A DNA stretch of 64,000 nucleotides from Triglochin maritima. Taxonomy: Eukaryota; Streptophyta; Magnoliopsida; Alismatales; Juncaginaceae. The translations under genes and the position numbers were made by a program. The stretch's first letter is position 1. The number at the start of each line of letters is the position of its first letter. Shown in pieces: positions 14,342 to 26,430 of the stretch. Where the stretch lies: contig OY821772.1 in NCBI GenBank assembly GCA_963682175.1, forward strand, positions 58,488,925 to 58,552,924, read 5' to 3'. The notes below the pieces were generated by a model, which saw only the letters and a list, made by a program, of their open reading frames with translations, was not told the DNA's origin and did no database searches.

Positions 14342-16398
14342 TTAGCTGCTGCCATGAACTCCATATCCATGATCAAGCAGTGTGTCTGCAATGGCGTTCC
14401 TAGCCTCACTGCACAACTGTTCTGTGTTGCTTCCTGTAATACGCTTGTGTACCACAATCTTTACAGAACCAAGATTTACGGTGTTCTCCATTCCTGCAGG
14501 CATAAGCTCACCAGTGCCTAAAAGAGTAATTGGAACGACCGGCACACCAGTTTTGGCTGCTACACTGAATGCACCTTTCTGCATATTATGAATGATAAAC
14601 ATGGTGAGGAAAAATTAACATAGCACCAATTACTTGCTCCAACGAGAATGGAATATACTACTCCCGAGGCAGTCGGTTCCTCACCTTAAATAGACCCAGT
14701 TTACCATCCTTGGTGCGGGTCCCTTCTGGAAAGAAAAACACTGAAGCACCCTTTTTCACCAAATTTATACAGCGTTTGAGGCAATCCTAGATTTATATCA
14801 GAGGCCATTATAATACGCATATAAAGGGCATAAAGTGTCATGACAATATAAATATAGCAGCTAATTCTATGAAGGATTTACTGTAATATTATTCTAATTA
14901 CCATCTTAATTTAATCTCTGGGTTCTAGACATTAATTCCTAAAGCTTCAGGAGAAAGTGACATTCTTAGCAGGAAAAAATAATGTTTGATGTGTTAGTAG
15001 TACTTACAAACTCAGAGAAAAGGTTTTCCTAAGGGACTACGATAACCACCATGAGTCCATGACAGTATCTGAAATAACAATGTTCTACAAATTTGAACCC
15101 AAACACCTAACCAGAGTCCTTCAAAAATACATCTCCAGTCATTAAGATTAGCAAACAACTGGGCATCCCGTAACAAGAATAAATCTAGCAAGATAAAATT
15201 ACACCTTGTGTCTATTGCATTATATAAAGATATTGTTACTGTCGTGAGCATGTTTGAAACTAACATCAACAATCTTATGGAAGAATGTCTTGCATTATGA
15301 ACCATGACGGTTGAATATCTCTTCTGAGTTGCATTCACTCACAAAAAGGACATTTTATTCATATTCTAATAGTCAATAGAAGTGAAGCATTCAGTAGGTG
15401 ACAACTCCAATATCATAAAATAACAAGGAAGTGGATGTCAGAAGATAGTACCAATTGGCTTCGACTGTCCATCCTTCGCAACGGAATAGTGCCCATAAGA
15501 TACATTGCCCACCCCACAACAGGGATCAAGAAAATAGCAGTCTTGCTGATGAACTTGAGATTTCTCCCAAGGGTCAGAACAGAGTAAATGTCCAAGAAAC
15601 TCTGGTGGTTGGAGACATAAACGGCAGGCACATCATTCGGAGGCAAATTCTCCAATCCCTCTACTTGAATTCCAAAAAATGGTGCTACTGTAAAGCTGGC
15701 CCACACCTTAGCAATGAAATGATGTAGTCTCCTTCTATGCCGGTCGAAAAGAATGATGAAAGGGTGGACCAAAACCATGACAACAAACAGAGGGATGACA
15801 AATATTGCGGTCACGGCATAGAAACAAACAGCTCTCACTTTCGGAATCAACTGAGACTCTGAATGCACACAACGAAAATCACATAAAATCAACAAAATTC
15901 TCCAACTTTATTACTATCCCCATTTGGTCGCACCTGTTTGAGTGCAGGAAGAAGGGGCGTCATGAAACTCAGGGTTCACCGTAAGTTCCGATCTCACAGG
16001 GGCATTTCGTCGAACAACTCTCGGGCGTTGCGACGAAGGAAACGTAAACTTGAGCGAATGACATTGAGATTGAAGTCTTCCACCAGAATGGCTCACTCTT
16101 ACCCCCGAGACAACCGCGGAAACTAGAATCAGCAAAATTGAGATAAGGGGAAAAAGGCCCAATCAAATTATCGCATAAAGACCCCCAAAGATCGCACCCT
16201 TTTCGACAATTCCCAATAGGAACTCCCAAATCCAAATCCAAATCCAAATCCAAATCAAATCAAATCAAATCAGAAGGAAAAAGAAGTTCTTTTTGGGTAC
16301 ATACCTTTGTAAGTGGAGCATGTTCTGGTGTGGATTGGGTCTACTGACGATGCGAGGGGAAGAGAGGCGTGTGGGTTGACGCAACCGAAGGCGTCCAT
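14342..16398 (-). CDS. LPAT1: Plastid 1-acyl-sn-glycerol-3-phosphate acyltransferase (LPAAT)
   Basis: Hand-built 342-aa model with five exons: 16398-16305, 16122-15934, 15858-15452, 14786-14685 and 14578-14342 (minus strand), all GT-AG and phase-consistent. The enzyme acylates lysophosphatidic acid to phosphatidic acid, the second step of plastid glycerolipid synthesis. Visible motifs: acyltransferase motif I NHQSFLD (178-184, catalytic His179 and Asp184), FPEGTR (249-254, acyl-acceptor phosphate binding) and VPVVPITL (276-283). Residues 1-94 are Ser/Arg-rich, low in acidic residues and not conserved, as in a chloroplast transit peptide. A hydrophobic stretch at about 104-132 is the membrane anchor. 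The length is close to plant plastid LPAT1 (about 350 aa). The start is the first ATG of exon 1 and follows a pyrimidine-rich leader. No lesion seen; I judge it functional. Confidence 0.93.
16227..16272. repeat. Hexanucleotide/pentanucleotide microsatellite in LPAT1 intron 1
   Basis: Tandem TCCAAA units that turn into TCAAA units, inside the first intron just downstream of its donor site. Likely length-polymorphic. Confidence 0.85.
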
Positions 16399-16452
16399 TC
16401 CTTCTCTTCTCTTGAATTTCTGTTTGGAGATGGAAGAATTGGGAAAATATGT

Positions 16453-16479
16453 AAGAAGAAGAAGAAGAAGAAGAAGAAG
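16453..16479. repeat. (AAG)9 microsatellite in LPAT1 leader
   Basis: Nine AAG triplets on the plus strand, which read as (CTT)n in the LPAT1 5' leader, 55-81 bp upstream of its ATG. CTT-rich leaders are common in plant genes. Confidence 0.85.
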
Positions 16480-16698
16480 TGGGAAGTGGTGTTTTGTTTG
16501 GTTGAAAGGACGATTGGGATTTTGTCGGATTTTTTTACGGTAATGCCCCTGCAATAATGCACGTGAATGGAGAAGCCGCCAAATCAGTGACAGGATCAGC
16601 TAATTAAAAGAGTGGAAGACCCACACTGCATTTAGTACAACCGGTGAAGAGCGTCGGTTATACCTGGAAAGTTTGCCTTCTTGAATTATGCATTGATA

Positions 16699-17078
16699 TT
16701 ACATCCATAATTTTAAAATGTAACAGGTACTCCTGAATTTTTAAAATTTATTATTTAAACACATATTTGTAATTTTTTTTGTAATTTTTTACGTTGCATC
16801 TTTAATACACTCATAAATTTAGTTTTACGTGAAAGTTCAGATCGAATCGCATGTCAGATATTGTTAGAATTTAGGTCAGATTTAGTATCAATCTGACTCA
16901 AATTTCAACAATATTTGACATCCGATTCAATCTCAAATTTCACGTAAAACTAGGTTTAGAAATATATGGATACAACGAAAAAAATGCAAAAATAAAAACA
17001 ACGAATGTGAGTTTAAATAATGAATTTTTAAAGATAAAGAAGACAAAGTGTTACCAAACGAAAGTTCAAATGATGTAA
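16699..17078. mobile_element. Foldback MITE, ~380 bp
   Basis: The left half (starting ttacatcc at 16699) and the right half (ending gatgtaa at 17078) are imperfect reverse complements over most of the length. The inner arms are the clearest: tttagttttacgtgaaa at about 16820 against tttcacgtaaaactaggttt at about 16938, meeting near tagtatc at about 16886. There is no coding capacity. The target duplication is not clear, so the superfamily is left open. Confidence 0.75.
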
Positions 17079-17239
17079 CTGTTATCTTTTAAAGTTTATG
17101 AATGCAAAATGATATCAAGACATAGTTCATGGGGCAAATTGTAATTAACTCTAAAAAATATATATTGAGTATTTGGTCATTTCTAATTTGAAATTGCAAT
17201 TTGTCTCGTAAAATGTTACTCTCACGAAGTAGTGTGGTC

Positions 17240-17392
17240 AAGGGGTGAGCAACCGGACTGGTCCAGAATCGGTTTTTTAACCTTAAAATTAAAAAAAATA
17301 AAATAAAACCCAGAGTCCGAATCGGACCAGACCGGAACTGGATTGACTCCGGACCCCGGATCGGAACCCGGACCGATCCTTGCTCACCCCTA
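17240..17392. mobile_element. Very short TAGGG-type (hAT-like) element
   Basis: About 153 bp with perfect 12-base inverted ends AGGGGTGAGCAA / TTGCTCACCCCT and an interior of gaccgg/ccggacc words, the same design as the element at 754-1078. I could not find an 8-bp target duplication, so either it is old or the ends have shifted by a few bases. Confidence 0.65.
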
Positions 17393-18199
17393 GGTATGGA
17401 TGTTGAAAAATTCCGGGTCATAAAAAAATGACACAACAACTAAGGAGGGTATTGTTGATCATTGAAGGAGGAAAACCCTATAATATATTTCCAGTCACCA
17501 CCATGCTTTCTTATTTGGGGCAGCATGGGTCTTTTTGTTATAGCCTAAATGCGTTAGTTGCTCTCACGGTCCTATCGTGAATTTTGTAAGATTTTCTTGT
17601 TTATGTTTGACCACTTACTTCTGTTGAGCCGCACGTGTCGGGTCTTTTTAGGAACACTATATATGTTTCTTCTTAACGCTAGAAAACTATGTTTTATGGA
17701 TCATCACAGGATCAGAGATCCGAATTGGAATATAAACGATTCATTAATCATTAGTTGACTATACATTTTTATGGATTGTATTACCAGATAATGTCAATTT
17801 TTTATGACTTTAAACCGCAACACTTAATTTATGTATTTCCAGTTTGTAACACTTTAGCCATTTCTCCATTATAATGAATAGTTTTTAACATACTCGTTGT
17901 TTTTTGAGTTATTTTTAAAGAACACATTTGGTATTAATCTTGTAAAAAATGAGATTTAGATGTCCATTGAATTCGTGTATCATATTTGCATCGAAGTTCT
18001 TGAGGCTAAGATGGTCTTATAGCACCACCAATAGGCCTCATATTTCGAAGGCAAACAATGAATTGCCAGAGTGCTCACAGGCCCATTTCTTAATCTCCAC
18101 CACCATTTATCCTAAAAGAAAGACAGAGCCCAAATCTGCTTTGCAAATTCGAAAACATAGAAAGCCCACATGCAAAACAAAGGCCAGGCCCAAAATAAT
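17393..18199. other. Intergenic, no gene recognised
   Basis: AT-rich sequence with short ORFs only (17558-17758 and 17949-18284, plus) that resemble nothing known. Confidence 0.4.
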
Positions 18200-18416
18200 A
18201 TTTAAGTTAAGTATACATCCTTGTATGCAGCACTTTGACTTCTTATCTATTTATTTGAAGGGTATTACTAAACGTTCTCCGTGATATACTTAAATCGTCC
18301 GCATCAATTATCATTTTGCCATCCTCTTTCATTCTATTTTCCCTTTCGTCTTCCCCTATCAAAATAACTCTCTCTCTTCACTTACCCTCACCCCACCACC
18401 ACCAACGACAAGAGAA

Positions 18417-19150
18417 ATGTCCGGCGAACCGTTAATGGCAAATACCTCCGACGAGGTATGTTTTTTTAAATAAATTTTTTTAAGGTGGGGTGTCTGGCTT
18501 AGACAAGTTAGACACCTCCACCATGGTTGGGGCGTCTAAGCCAGACGCCCCACCTTAAAAATATTTTAAAATTTAAATTCTTATGGTGTGTAATTTCAAA
18601 ATATTTCAGGTTTCGTTGGAAGATTTTGGTGGTGACGGGGGTAGATTATAGTGAGTTTTTTTCGTAATTCTAGAAGTATTTCCAACATGTGACCAAACAA
18701 TTAAATGAGCGAAACAAGTTGCGATAGAAGTCAGGTTCTTTTTGCTGGTCTCATCATATAAACCACAACGAGATGGTCGAACAATTTGTTATCTTAGATG
18801 CGATCGCTGTAAGGAAAAAGAACCACGGGATATGGAAACCGCAGTACGAAAAAACACGAAAAAAAGGGTTGCGGATGTCGATTTCTGATTAAGGCAGTCG
18901 AGAAACTGGAGTGTGATGGGTGGTTCCTAATTAGTGATAGTTCACATGGTCAGCACAACCATAGCCTTGCTGTGTATCCAAAGGGTCACCGACAGATCAA
19001 CGGTCTTAGTCTTGGGGCTAAGAAAATTGTTCGTAATATGATTAAGACACAAACGAAACCGCGTAACATCTTGGTGGCCGTAAATGAGAAATTTCCGAAG
19101 GACAATCCGAATAAGAGTTATAACTGTAGATATTACATAAGGAGGGGTGG
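18417..19150 (+). pseudogene. FAR1/MULE-type transposase N-terminal relic
   Basis: A first exon (ATG at 18417, encoding MSGEPLMANTSDE) ends at a good GTATG donor; the acceptor near 18610 adds VSLEDFGGDGGRL and then a stop. Downstream, about 18680-19145 reads as a FAR1-class zinc-binding region: LRCDRCKEK, then KGCGCRFLIK, then HGQHNHSLAVYPKGH, i.e. the C...C...H-x-H pattern, followed by a helical KIVRNMIKT segment. A one-base shift at the run of seven A near 18865 separates the CRxC part from the CGC part. FAR1-type domains come from MULE transposases. The catalytic DDE domain is not seen. I read this as a broken transposase gene, not a host FAR1 gene. Confidence 0.65.
18480..18558. repeat. 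25-bp-arm hairpin inside the MULE first intron
   Basis: Arms 18480-18504 and 18534-18558 are reverse complements over 25 positions with a single mismatch that would pair as G-U in RNA; the loop is 29 nt. It lies in the intron that follows the MSGEPLMANTSDE exon. Confidence 0.85.
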
Positions 19151-19967
19151 AGGGTATTGTGGAGAGGATCACTACATGGAGATTATTTGGGACTTGTTCT
19201 TGATTGCTAATTTCTACAAGTGTGCAGTTATGTGCTTTTGAGATCATGGTTTCTTGTACCTGTGTATTACAATACTACCTTGGGAAGCTCATTCTACCAT
19301 AACGAAGCCATGCAGAAAGTTCACCATTGCTCATTTAGGGAGTTACAAACATTTCATTCGTTTAGAATTATTTGATGGATTTCCGGTACCCCGTATAGCG
19401 AACCTATGGTTCCAAATTCGAACTCAGAGTGTTGTTGGATGGGATATGCAATATGAAGAGAGGAGAGTCCATTGAGAGCAGTTACGTAGTAGAAATTGAT
19501 TGTAACGTGTAATTTCTAAAGATTAGTACATTATTACGTGTTTGTTACTTTATCTAATTTCAAAGTTAACGAGAACAATTACTGATAAATACTAAAAGTA
19601 CAAGCAGTCTATAAAGTAACAAGTACAGATAAGCAGTCTATAAAGGAACAAGAACGGATAAACAATCTATAAAATAACAAGTACAGATAAGCAATCTATA
19701 AAGTAACAAGTACAAGCCGACTACTCGTCTGCCTTCAAAGTACGATCAGAAATGCCTAACTGACTGTTCCACGCGCTAATGATTCCATCACACTCTATAC
19801 ATGCAACTCTCGTCTGATTGTTCGGCATCAGATAACAGTACCAACAACAAATACATCAATAATATAAGTTGATTAATAAACATACAACATCGGCTCATGT
19901 CCTATCTGGTGGTCTCTCATATCATTCACGATCCAATCTACAAGACCATCTATAGGATCATCGGGCA

Positions 19968-20372
19968 TCATATAGGACTACTGGGCATCATATCATTCAC
20001 GATCCAAGAATCGTCATCAATCCTTTTCTTCTTTCGGGTTTGTACATTGCACGAGCTCGTATCGGAACTCACAAACCTACCACCTCTACCCTTCCGAACT
20101 ATCCACTGACCAGCTGAAGAACTACTACGTTGCCCCCGTCCTCTACCATCTAACACTCCTGGGGAATGCTCATCCTCAAGCTCCCGCTCCATCTCCAAAT
20201 ATGTATCAAACCCCTCTTCATCATCACCCTCATCATCGAAAACCTCATCATCATCAAACGGGTCACTACGTGCCTGATGATGTCGTGAAGTCTCCCTCTC
20301 CCTCCTAACCGAAGCAGATATACCACGAGTATGTGGATGACGAGGACCTGAATCCTCGACGTCATGTCTCAT
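19968..20372 (-). CDS. Acidic 134-aa ORF of unknown function inside the MULE
   Basis: One open frame with a strongly Asp/Glu-rich middle (about residues 38-70, DDDEVFDDEGDDEEGFD), flanked by Arg-rich ends, and ending DDDSWIVNDMMPSSPI. I do not recognise it. Just past its stop, on the same strand, about 19870-19975 encodes another WIVNDM motif (DWIVNDMRDHQIG) as an imperfect duplicate, so the original reading frame was probably longer. Position and orientation suggest a second, opposing ORF carried by the transposon. It could also be captured host coding sequence. Confidence 0.4.
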   Translation of the reverse strand: MRHDVEDSGPRHPHTRGISASVRRERETSRHHQARSDPFDDDEVFDDEGDDEEGFDTYLEMERELEDEHSPGVLDGRGRGQRSSSSAGQWIVRKGRGGRFVSSDTSSCNVQTRKKKRIDDDSWIVNDMMPSSPI

Positions 20373-21070
20373 GTACTGAATCAGTATTGATTTTCCTTTT
20401 CCTCCATGGTAACAAGATGACTATTAATTTCATTTTGGAAATAAAATTTCGTTAAAATTCATTCATTAAATTGGTTGCATACACTATATCATGTCTTGTA
20501 TACTAAATCAATATTATAATTTAAATTATTGTTTACTAAACATGCCACTAATAATTACTAAATTTAATTCCACTAACACATGCCGCTAATAATCAATAAT
20601 TAATTTTTTTAGTTTACTAAACATGACACTAATAATCACAATAAAACTAAACATGTCACTTAAATAAATATTTATTAAATTTTAACCAATGTTGTTATTC
20701 AATGATAATTGATAATGTAATAATATTCATAAAAAATTAAAAAAAGGATGTCTCTTGTTTTTTTGGTTTTTTTAAATTCTAAATTTACGATGCCCTGGAT
20801 CCCACGGTGCGGTGGTCGGCGTCTTTCCTGCCATTCGAGATATCATTCCTTGGTGGTTGAGATTTGGTGGTGGGAGTGAAGTGAAGAGAGAGAGTGGTGG
20901 TGGGAGAGAGAAAGAAAAGTGAAGAGATATAGGTGGGAGGGCAAAATGGTAAATGACCTATGTGATTTAAGTAAATTGTGAAAAATAGTTACATTTAACA
21001 GTTCAATTATTTAAATCATCACTTATCATCAAATTACCGGACAGACCGGTCTAGAGGACGGAACGCCATG

Positions 21071-21873
21071 ACAAAATATCTCCACGCGAAAAGTAAAATT
21101 CGGTACATCACACACATATGTATGAACTTAATGACCACTTTTCTACAATCCAACTTCTTACATGTAATTTTCATGGATCACTCCTTTCGCTGTAAGAATT
21201 TGTGCCATGCATCCGTGTGATCCTTCTCATGTTTTTCACACTTCGAAGTTTAAACTCCTCCCTTTTGCATCATTTCCAGAATCACACAGTTCAATCAACG
21301 ACACGCACACTAATTTCCATGAAGAGAATATAGTAGTATGATGTCTTACAATTGTAACTATTTTTCTTATATTCTGTGTTTAATTATTGTCATTCTCACT
21401 TATATTATCCCATATACCCTTCTGTACAAGAGTATTGGGTTCCACACATTATCATTCTCACAATCCAAATGGGACTTTGGTGCCTCATCTTTAACCAACA
21501 AGAGCTTATGCGCACCTCGGATATTATTTTTATTACCTCATGTACGTGATTAATTTATTCAGACACGTATGGCTATCATATTTTACACTGGCATAGCATA
21601 TCACAATTCACAAGCATGGAGAAAGTTAATTGACGTAGGTGCGTCTCTTAATTCCTCTTTTATTCCTGAACTCATGTATGGAACATGATCCATCTTGCTG
21701 TTTCATGTAATTATTTTATTGAGAAGTAATACCTATTTAATTTTTGTTATGCTCTTCAACATATAGCTAATTGCAATATTATCCACACTATGACAGTCTG
21801 ATAAAATAGGGTCTGAATCTTATATTCTTGCTGTAGGAGTGATATGTAATTATCTATTACACCACACTTTCAC
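21071..21873. other. Intergenic, no gene recognised
   Basis: AT-rich, with one short plus ORF (21338-21553) of hydrophobic composition and no family resemblance. Confidence 0.4.
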
Positions 21874-21876
21874 TAA

Positions 21877-22954
21877 GAGCACCCTTAACGGGTGCTCTTT
21901 GCCCGGGCGCCCTCCCTTAACGGGAATCCGCCCTGGGCTCCCGGGCGGGGGGCCACGTGCCCCCCATTCGTCCAATTTTTTGTTTGTTTTTGTTTTAAAA
22001 ATAAAGATTATTTATATATAATTAGGATAATGTATTAATTAGGTAAATGAAATTTAATTAATTAGGTATTACAAAATAATTGAAAAAATATTTTATAATT
22101 AATTAACAATTTTTTGATTTACTTAAAAATAAAAAAATTAAAAAAATCAAAAACAAATTAAGCCTCGATCCAATCGTCTCGTCTTTAGTGACAAGAAGCA
22201 GCACGCAAATATGTAGAACGTGCATTTAGAGTCTTGCAAGCGCGATTCGCGATAGTGAAGAAACCATCTCTTGCATGGAGTAAGATTGTACTTAACAAAA
22301 TAATGACAACTTCCATTGTAATGCATAATATGATAGTGGAGGATGAACGTGATTCCTTCGGTAATTTTGGAGATTGGAACGAATTTGTTCAGGATCAACC
22401 TGTAAATTCTGTGAACGACGCGGTTCGGTATTCCACTGACCGTGTATTGGATATTACCAGGTACTTGAGAAGGAGAGATCAAGTGCGTGATCACACCACA
22501 CATTTAAACCTTCAAGCCGATTTGGTCGACAATATATGGCAACGCTTTGGAGGAAATGCGTCTTGATGTATTTGAAGTTTAGTATTTAAGCATGTATTTT
22601 TAGTTTTAGTTTCTAAATTTCCAGTTAATGTACTGTGTAATGTGGTTTTCTAAATTTTAATAATATTTTCGTATTTATTAATTAAATGTTAATTAAAAAC
22701 GAATGAATTGTTGATATTAAATAATTACGATAATGATTATTAATATATTTTGTTGATTGTTGAAAGAGTTTTGGAGAGAAGAATAAAAATAATGACGTGA
22801 CAACAAATACTGTAGCGTGACTGAGTGTATTGAGTAATGGTTAAGGATTTTGTAGGGGGGTTGGTTTGTGCTGACGTGACAGAGAGAGAAGCTGACGTGA
22901 CTGAGAGAGAAAGCAAAGCGCCCGGAAACTGCCTGAGCGCCGTTAATGATGCTC
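21877..22954 (+). mobile_element. PIF/Harbinger element, 1078 bp, with TAA target duplications
   Basis: Starts GAGCACCCTTAACGG and ends CCGTTAATGATGCTC, inverted ends with two mismatches, flanked on both sides by TAA (21874-21876 and 22955-22957), the TWA target of PIF/Harbinger. The first 21 bases at the left end also form a near-perfect palindrome (gagcaccc..gggtgctc). Both ends continue into matching gcccgggcgc and gggcgct words. It contains the 3' part of a transposase gene. Most of the transposase is missing, so the copy is non-autonomous. Confidence 0.88.
22192..22566 (+). pseudogene. PIF/Harbinger transposase C-terminal fragment
   Basis: The open frame begins QEAARKYVERAFRVLQARFAIV and continues through TTSIVMHNMIVEDERD to the stop at 22566. 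This is the C-terminal end of the Harbinger nuclease (the family's RxVERAFG.LQARF and IIMHNMIVEDER blocks, carrying the last acidic region). Upstream sequence in the element has no transposase coding and the DDE core is absent, so only the last ~125 residues remain. The frame itself has no stop, which suggests a fairly recent deletion derivative. Confidence 0.85.
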
Positions 22955-22957
22955 TAA

Positions 22958-23331
22958 GGTGGGGAATTTGATGCTAGCTAGGTGTAATGGACGTTTCTTT
23001 TTATGTTTTTTAGTCTATTACGTACGTTTTAATTAAAGTTTATGATCCATTACGTACCCACATCCACTGAAATTTGAAATTTATTTGTTACAATATAATA
23101 TGGTCCATTACGTATAAACTATGTAAGTGCATTTTGTGATACTTGGATTAATAGAGAGAAGCATCTTATAACATGCACGTTGTCTATTCTTACATACTGT
23201 GGACAACTTGGCTTCATTATTTTCATTCCCACAAACATGGAATTCGAGGTTGACAAGAAGCCACATTGACAACCAACTTATTCGGTGTGTGATGCTACAA
23301 TAATAGAAAATTAATGTCGACGTAGATGTAA
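22958..23331. other. Intergenic, no gene recognised
   Basis: AT-rich spacer between the Harbinger element and block C. Nothing supportable seen. Confidence 0.5.
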
Positions 23332-24071
23332 TATATGCTCATAAACAAGAATATTTTCTTACAGAACAGGTTGTTTACCGCAGAAGAGGGTAGGCATCCA
23401 ATTGACATCACTTTCCGGCCATATATATTGGATTCCCTTTGTCAAGTAGAAAGGTTTGTTGGCTTGCAAATAAATATAATGTTTAATTTTTGTAACTTTG
23501 TTATTTACTTGTACATTCCCTTCTAGAAACAGGTTCTATGTACATGACGTCCGTTTTACTTAAACCACGATTGAACGTACATGATAAACCGATTTTCTGG
23601 GTCGTAAATTTAGATTCACGCCCACACGGCCACACAAAAGAAAATATTTTAAATCGGCCATGAAAAAAATTATGTCATTGTAGGTAGAGAATAATCTCAC
23701 ATTGATTGAAGTTGAGACTTACTTGTGGGTTATAAGTTTTAGAGTTTCTCAACTCATAATCAATTGGTCTTGAATTTGATACTCACACTTCAATATTGTA
23801 TGGAGCTTTAAAAGTTCAACGGTCGGTTTGACACATCCACCATTGTTATTGTCAATGCGTAGATACAGAGAAAAAATAATAATCTCGGTCACATGTGTGT
23901 GAGAATGTTAGAGAATAGTTCACATGGATTAAAATTGAGATTTTCTCCTAAGTTATAAGTCATAAGGTCATTCCACTCATAGTCAGTTGATTTTGAGTTG
24001 GTTACGTACATTTCAATAATTGTAACCCTTATTAGCATTTGAAATTATGTCATACTTGTTATTATAGTTGT
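23332..24071. repeat. Block C, copy 1 (about 400 bp plus a 336-bp insert)
   Basis: Shares the word order tttaccgcagaagagg, catcactttccggccatat, acatgacgtccgttttactt, aaccacgattgaacgtac and gaaattatgtc..acttgttattata with 26431-32951. This copy is free of the CACTA and hAT insertions of copy 2 and shows what those sites looked like before insertion. Its own insertion is at 23683-24018. No coding function recognised. Confidence 0.88.
23683..24018. mobile_element. 336-bp insertion of unknown class with 6-bp flanking repeat
   Basis: Absent from copy 2 of block C, which reads gtcattgtaaccctta straight through. ATTGTA is present on both sides (23677-23682 and 24019-24024), as expected for a target duplication. 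The interior has two imperfect copies of a ~110-bp segment (agagaata..tctcac..ttgaga near 23687 and agagaatagttcacatgg near 23911). There are no TG..CA ends, so it is not an obvious solo LTR. Confidence 0.7.
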
Positions 24072-24638
24072 CTATGCCTAAATTTGATGGGAAAATATTA
24101 TAGAAGATAAGGGTCATCAAGTCAAGTGCAAGAATCGAATATGGAAACATATGAATAAAGCGAAGCAATAATGTTTCCTTGGGTATACATACGTATGAAC
24201 TTCCTTATAGTCCAAATATCCATGTTGGTATAATGATGGTCGCTAAGTTTAGAGAAAAAGTTCATCGAAAATTAGTCTTTGTTAAGAAAGTATTATGCAA
24301 CAAGTCCACAATTTTAAAATTAATTCTAGATAACTCTTGTAAAATTTCGGTGCTATGTATTTGGTGTTTACTAAGGCAAACATTATATTAACGACTTAAA
24401 AATCCAAATATTGTTTATTGATATCACATAGTCAGCATTTTCCATCTCCAATATTGTCTGAGAAACTCAACCTATAGGTGTCCGGATGCAATGCTTGTGA
24501 GTATTGCAATAAGGTTCTGCATAAGTTGGGTGGGGAAATCTTTGGTTATATAACTCCCCTAGAATTCTCAGATTTATATTAATTCTTATTAATGGAGCAA
24601 ATGCTCACATAATTAAGAACTGCACCGACCAAATTCGG
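24072..24638. other. 3' flank of HIPP gene 2, no gene recognised
   Basis: AT-rich sequence that will include the 3' UTR of the minus-strand gene starting at 25487. The plus ORF at 24179-24391 has no recognisable homology. Confidence 0.5.
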
Positions 24639-25487
24639 TCACATTATAGCACAAGCATGAACATTCTCGTCGTTAAACATGGCGATGGCGTGATCGTCGA
24701 TGACATGGGAGTAGATTGGGTCAGGGAATGTCCCCTGAACGCTGGAATTATGACCATGTCTATAATAGTTGTAGGTGGAAGAGTAGGTTGGTTCGTCGAA
24801 GTACTGTGTGACAAACGCATGGTACTCTGAATCATAAGGCTCATGCCAGAACTCCGCCTTAGTACCGGCACGCCGCACTGTCTTCAGAATCCTCCGCTGG
24901 TCGACGTATCCGGTAACCGTCACCTTCTGCCTATTGGAATCTATGTCCACACTGTCAACACCTGAAAGTTGATGAAAAAGGCACAACTTTAGACTACATG
25001 CAAGCTTGAATGTCACATGTTGCTAGCTAGTTTGTTAAAGCAACTTACTAATGTATGAAGTGATCTCATAGGTAGATCAAATTTCAATATTGCATTCTTA
25101 TTAATTCAAATTAAAAGTAAAATTTCAAATTTATCTGGCATTTAGTATTGCAAATTAAGAGTCAATTTACAAAATAATGTCAACTTACATACATGTAAAC
25201 ATAAATTTGACTGACTAAAATGACAACCACAACAAGTCAACAACCAGTGACCTTCTACTTTGGAAATGGCTTTTCTTATTTTTCTTTCACATCCAGGGCA
25301 ATGTATGGCAACTCCAAGCTCCACAATCTTCAGATGTCATACAAGTTGGGCAAACACAAAAAGAGATTAAAAAAACAAAACAAATTTATAGGTTTTCTAC
25401 AAATAAGCATACGCATAAGTAAACCCTGAGTCTGCTGCTCACATTAAGTGCGTCTGGTATTTTCTCTCTTCCAAGACACCTAAACAT
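24639..25487 (-). CDS. HIPP protein, one HMA domain, three exons
   Basis: Hand-built model, 153 aa: exons 25487-25425, 25327-25252 and 24961-24639 (minus strand), GT-AG and in frame. A short first exon starts MFRCLGREKIPD; HMA domain about 22-85 with metal-binding Cys31-x-x-Cys34 (CPGC) and the family's VTVTGYVD strand; then AEFW, a Tyr-rich tail, and the CaaX box CAIM (150-153). The layout fits the single-HMA HIPP class (HIPP20-45 type), which binds metals or partner proteins and is farnesylated. The second intron interrupts the HMA domain at the same Gly (EG-VDSV) as in the two-HMA gene at 8.2-9.8 kb. The first exon rests on splice signals and frame only, so it is less certain than the rest. 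Confidence 0.88.
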
Positions 25488-25583
25488 CTTGGCTGGGACT
25501 GTTGCTAAATTGCTAACGTAGGCTGAAATTTAATTTGATAGTTTGATTGGGTCAATGTATGCAAGAGCTTAAGAAGTGAGAAG

Positions 25584-25591
25584 CTTATATA
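25584..25591 (-). promoter_or_regulatory. Candidate TATA box of HIPP gene 2
   Basis: TATATAAG on the minus strand, 97-104 bp upstream of the ATG at 25487, a spacing that would give a leader of about 65-75 bp. It is identical to the candidate at 9889-9896. Confidence 0.5.
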
Positions 25592-26430
25592 GCCAAAATT
25601 GTGTGGTGTCTAAGTAAAGATGGAAAAGATTGAATGAGGTGGCCTGGAAGAAATGCCAGTACCTAGAACAAAGGTGAAAGGTGGGTGGGGTCAAGAAAGG
25701 TTTTCCAGGATTTTATCCAAATTGTCTTTGATTACGACATTAAAACCCTCACCTTTTCTCTCTCTTGGATGGACCACATCGGACGTTAGATTCACCGGAT
25801 ATTTTAAGATGGCCAACTTGATCTGAAATTATTAGCCAATAAAAGACTTTTATTTTTATAAAAAAACTTTTGTTAACTGTTGCAGAAACATGGTTTAGAT
25901 AGAGCATAGAGATTTAAACTAATTACAAAAGTCCAGTACGATTTTTTTTAAATTTCAATAACTTTAGTTTAAAATGATAGTTATTTAAAAAAAAATCAAT
26001 TCATATAACATTTACTGACACTTTTGGAATTCCTTTAGAGTATCTATAACCATAAGCATATGCCCTCTCTCCAAAGAAAAAACTTTATGCAAGAATATGG
26101 TTCCAAGAAATCTGATGTTTAGTTCTCAATCTACGCTATTGCAAGTGGAAATGAGTTTGATAGAACCTTTCGAGAGAATATCTATAGCGAAAATCCATCC
26201 ACATTATTATACAAATGGTGACATAAGCTAGGAACAATAACAATACTGAACAAAAAAACAAACACGAAAATAACCTTAAAAATTACTAATCTATGATCCC
26301 TAAAAATATGTGAGTAATTATATAAATATCAACGATTTGCATGATGAAAGAAACTTCTACTTCTCTATGAGGATAATATCGTTCTAACAAGAAGCTCTTC
26401 CATGCTATTTAATAAGTTCGTGTTCGATTG
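25592..26430. other. Upstream region of HIPP gene 2, no gene recognised
   Basis: AT-rich probable promoter and intergenic DNA. Nothing further supportable. Confidence 0.5.

Larger units (their letters stand above)
18200..21070 (+). mobile_element. Probable Mutator-like (MULE/FAR1-type) element
   Basis: The two flanks are inverted relatives. Around 18285-18400 the plus strand reads acttaaatc..cattttgcc.tcc followed by a CT-rich stretch with ccaccaccac; the reverse complement of about 20860-20985 gives the same order of words. Between them lie a FAR1-type transposase relic and an opposing acidic ORF. Outer ends and target duplication could not be fixed, so both boundaries are approximate (within about 60 bp). 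Confidence 0.55.
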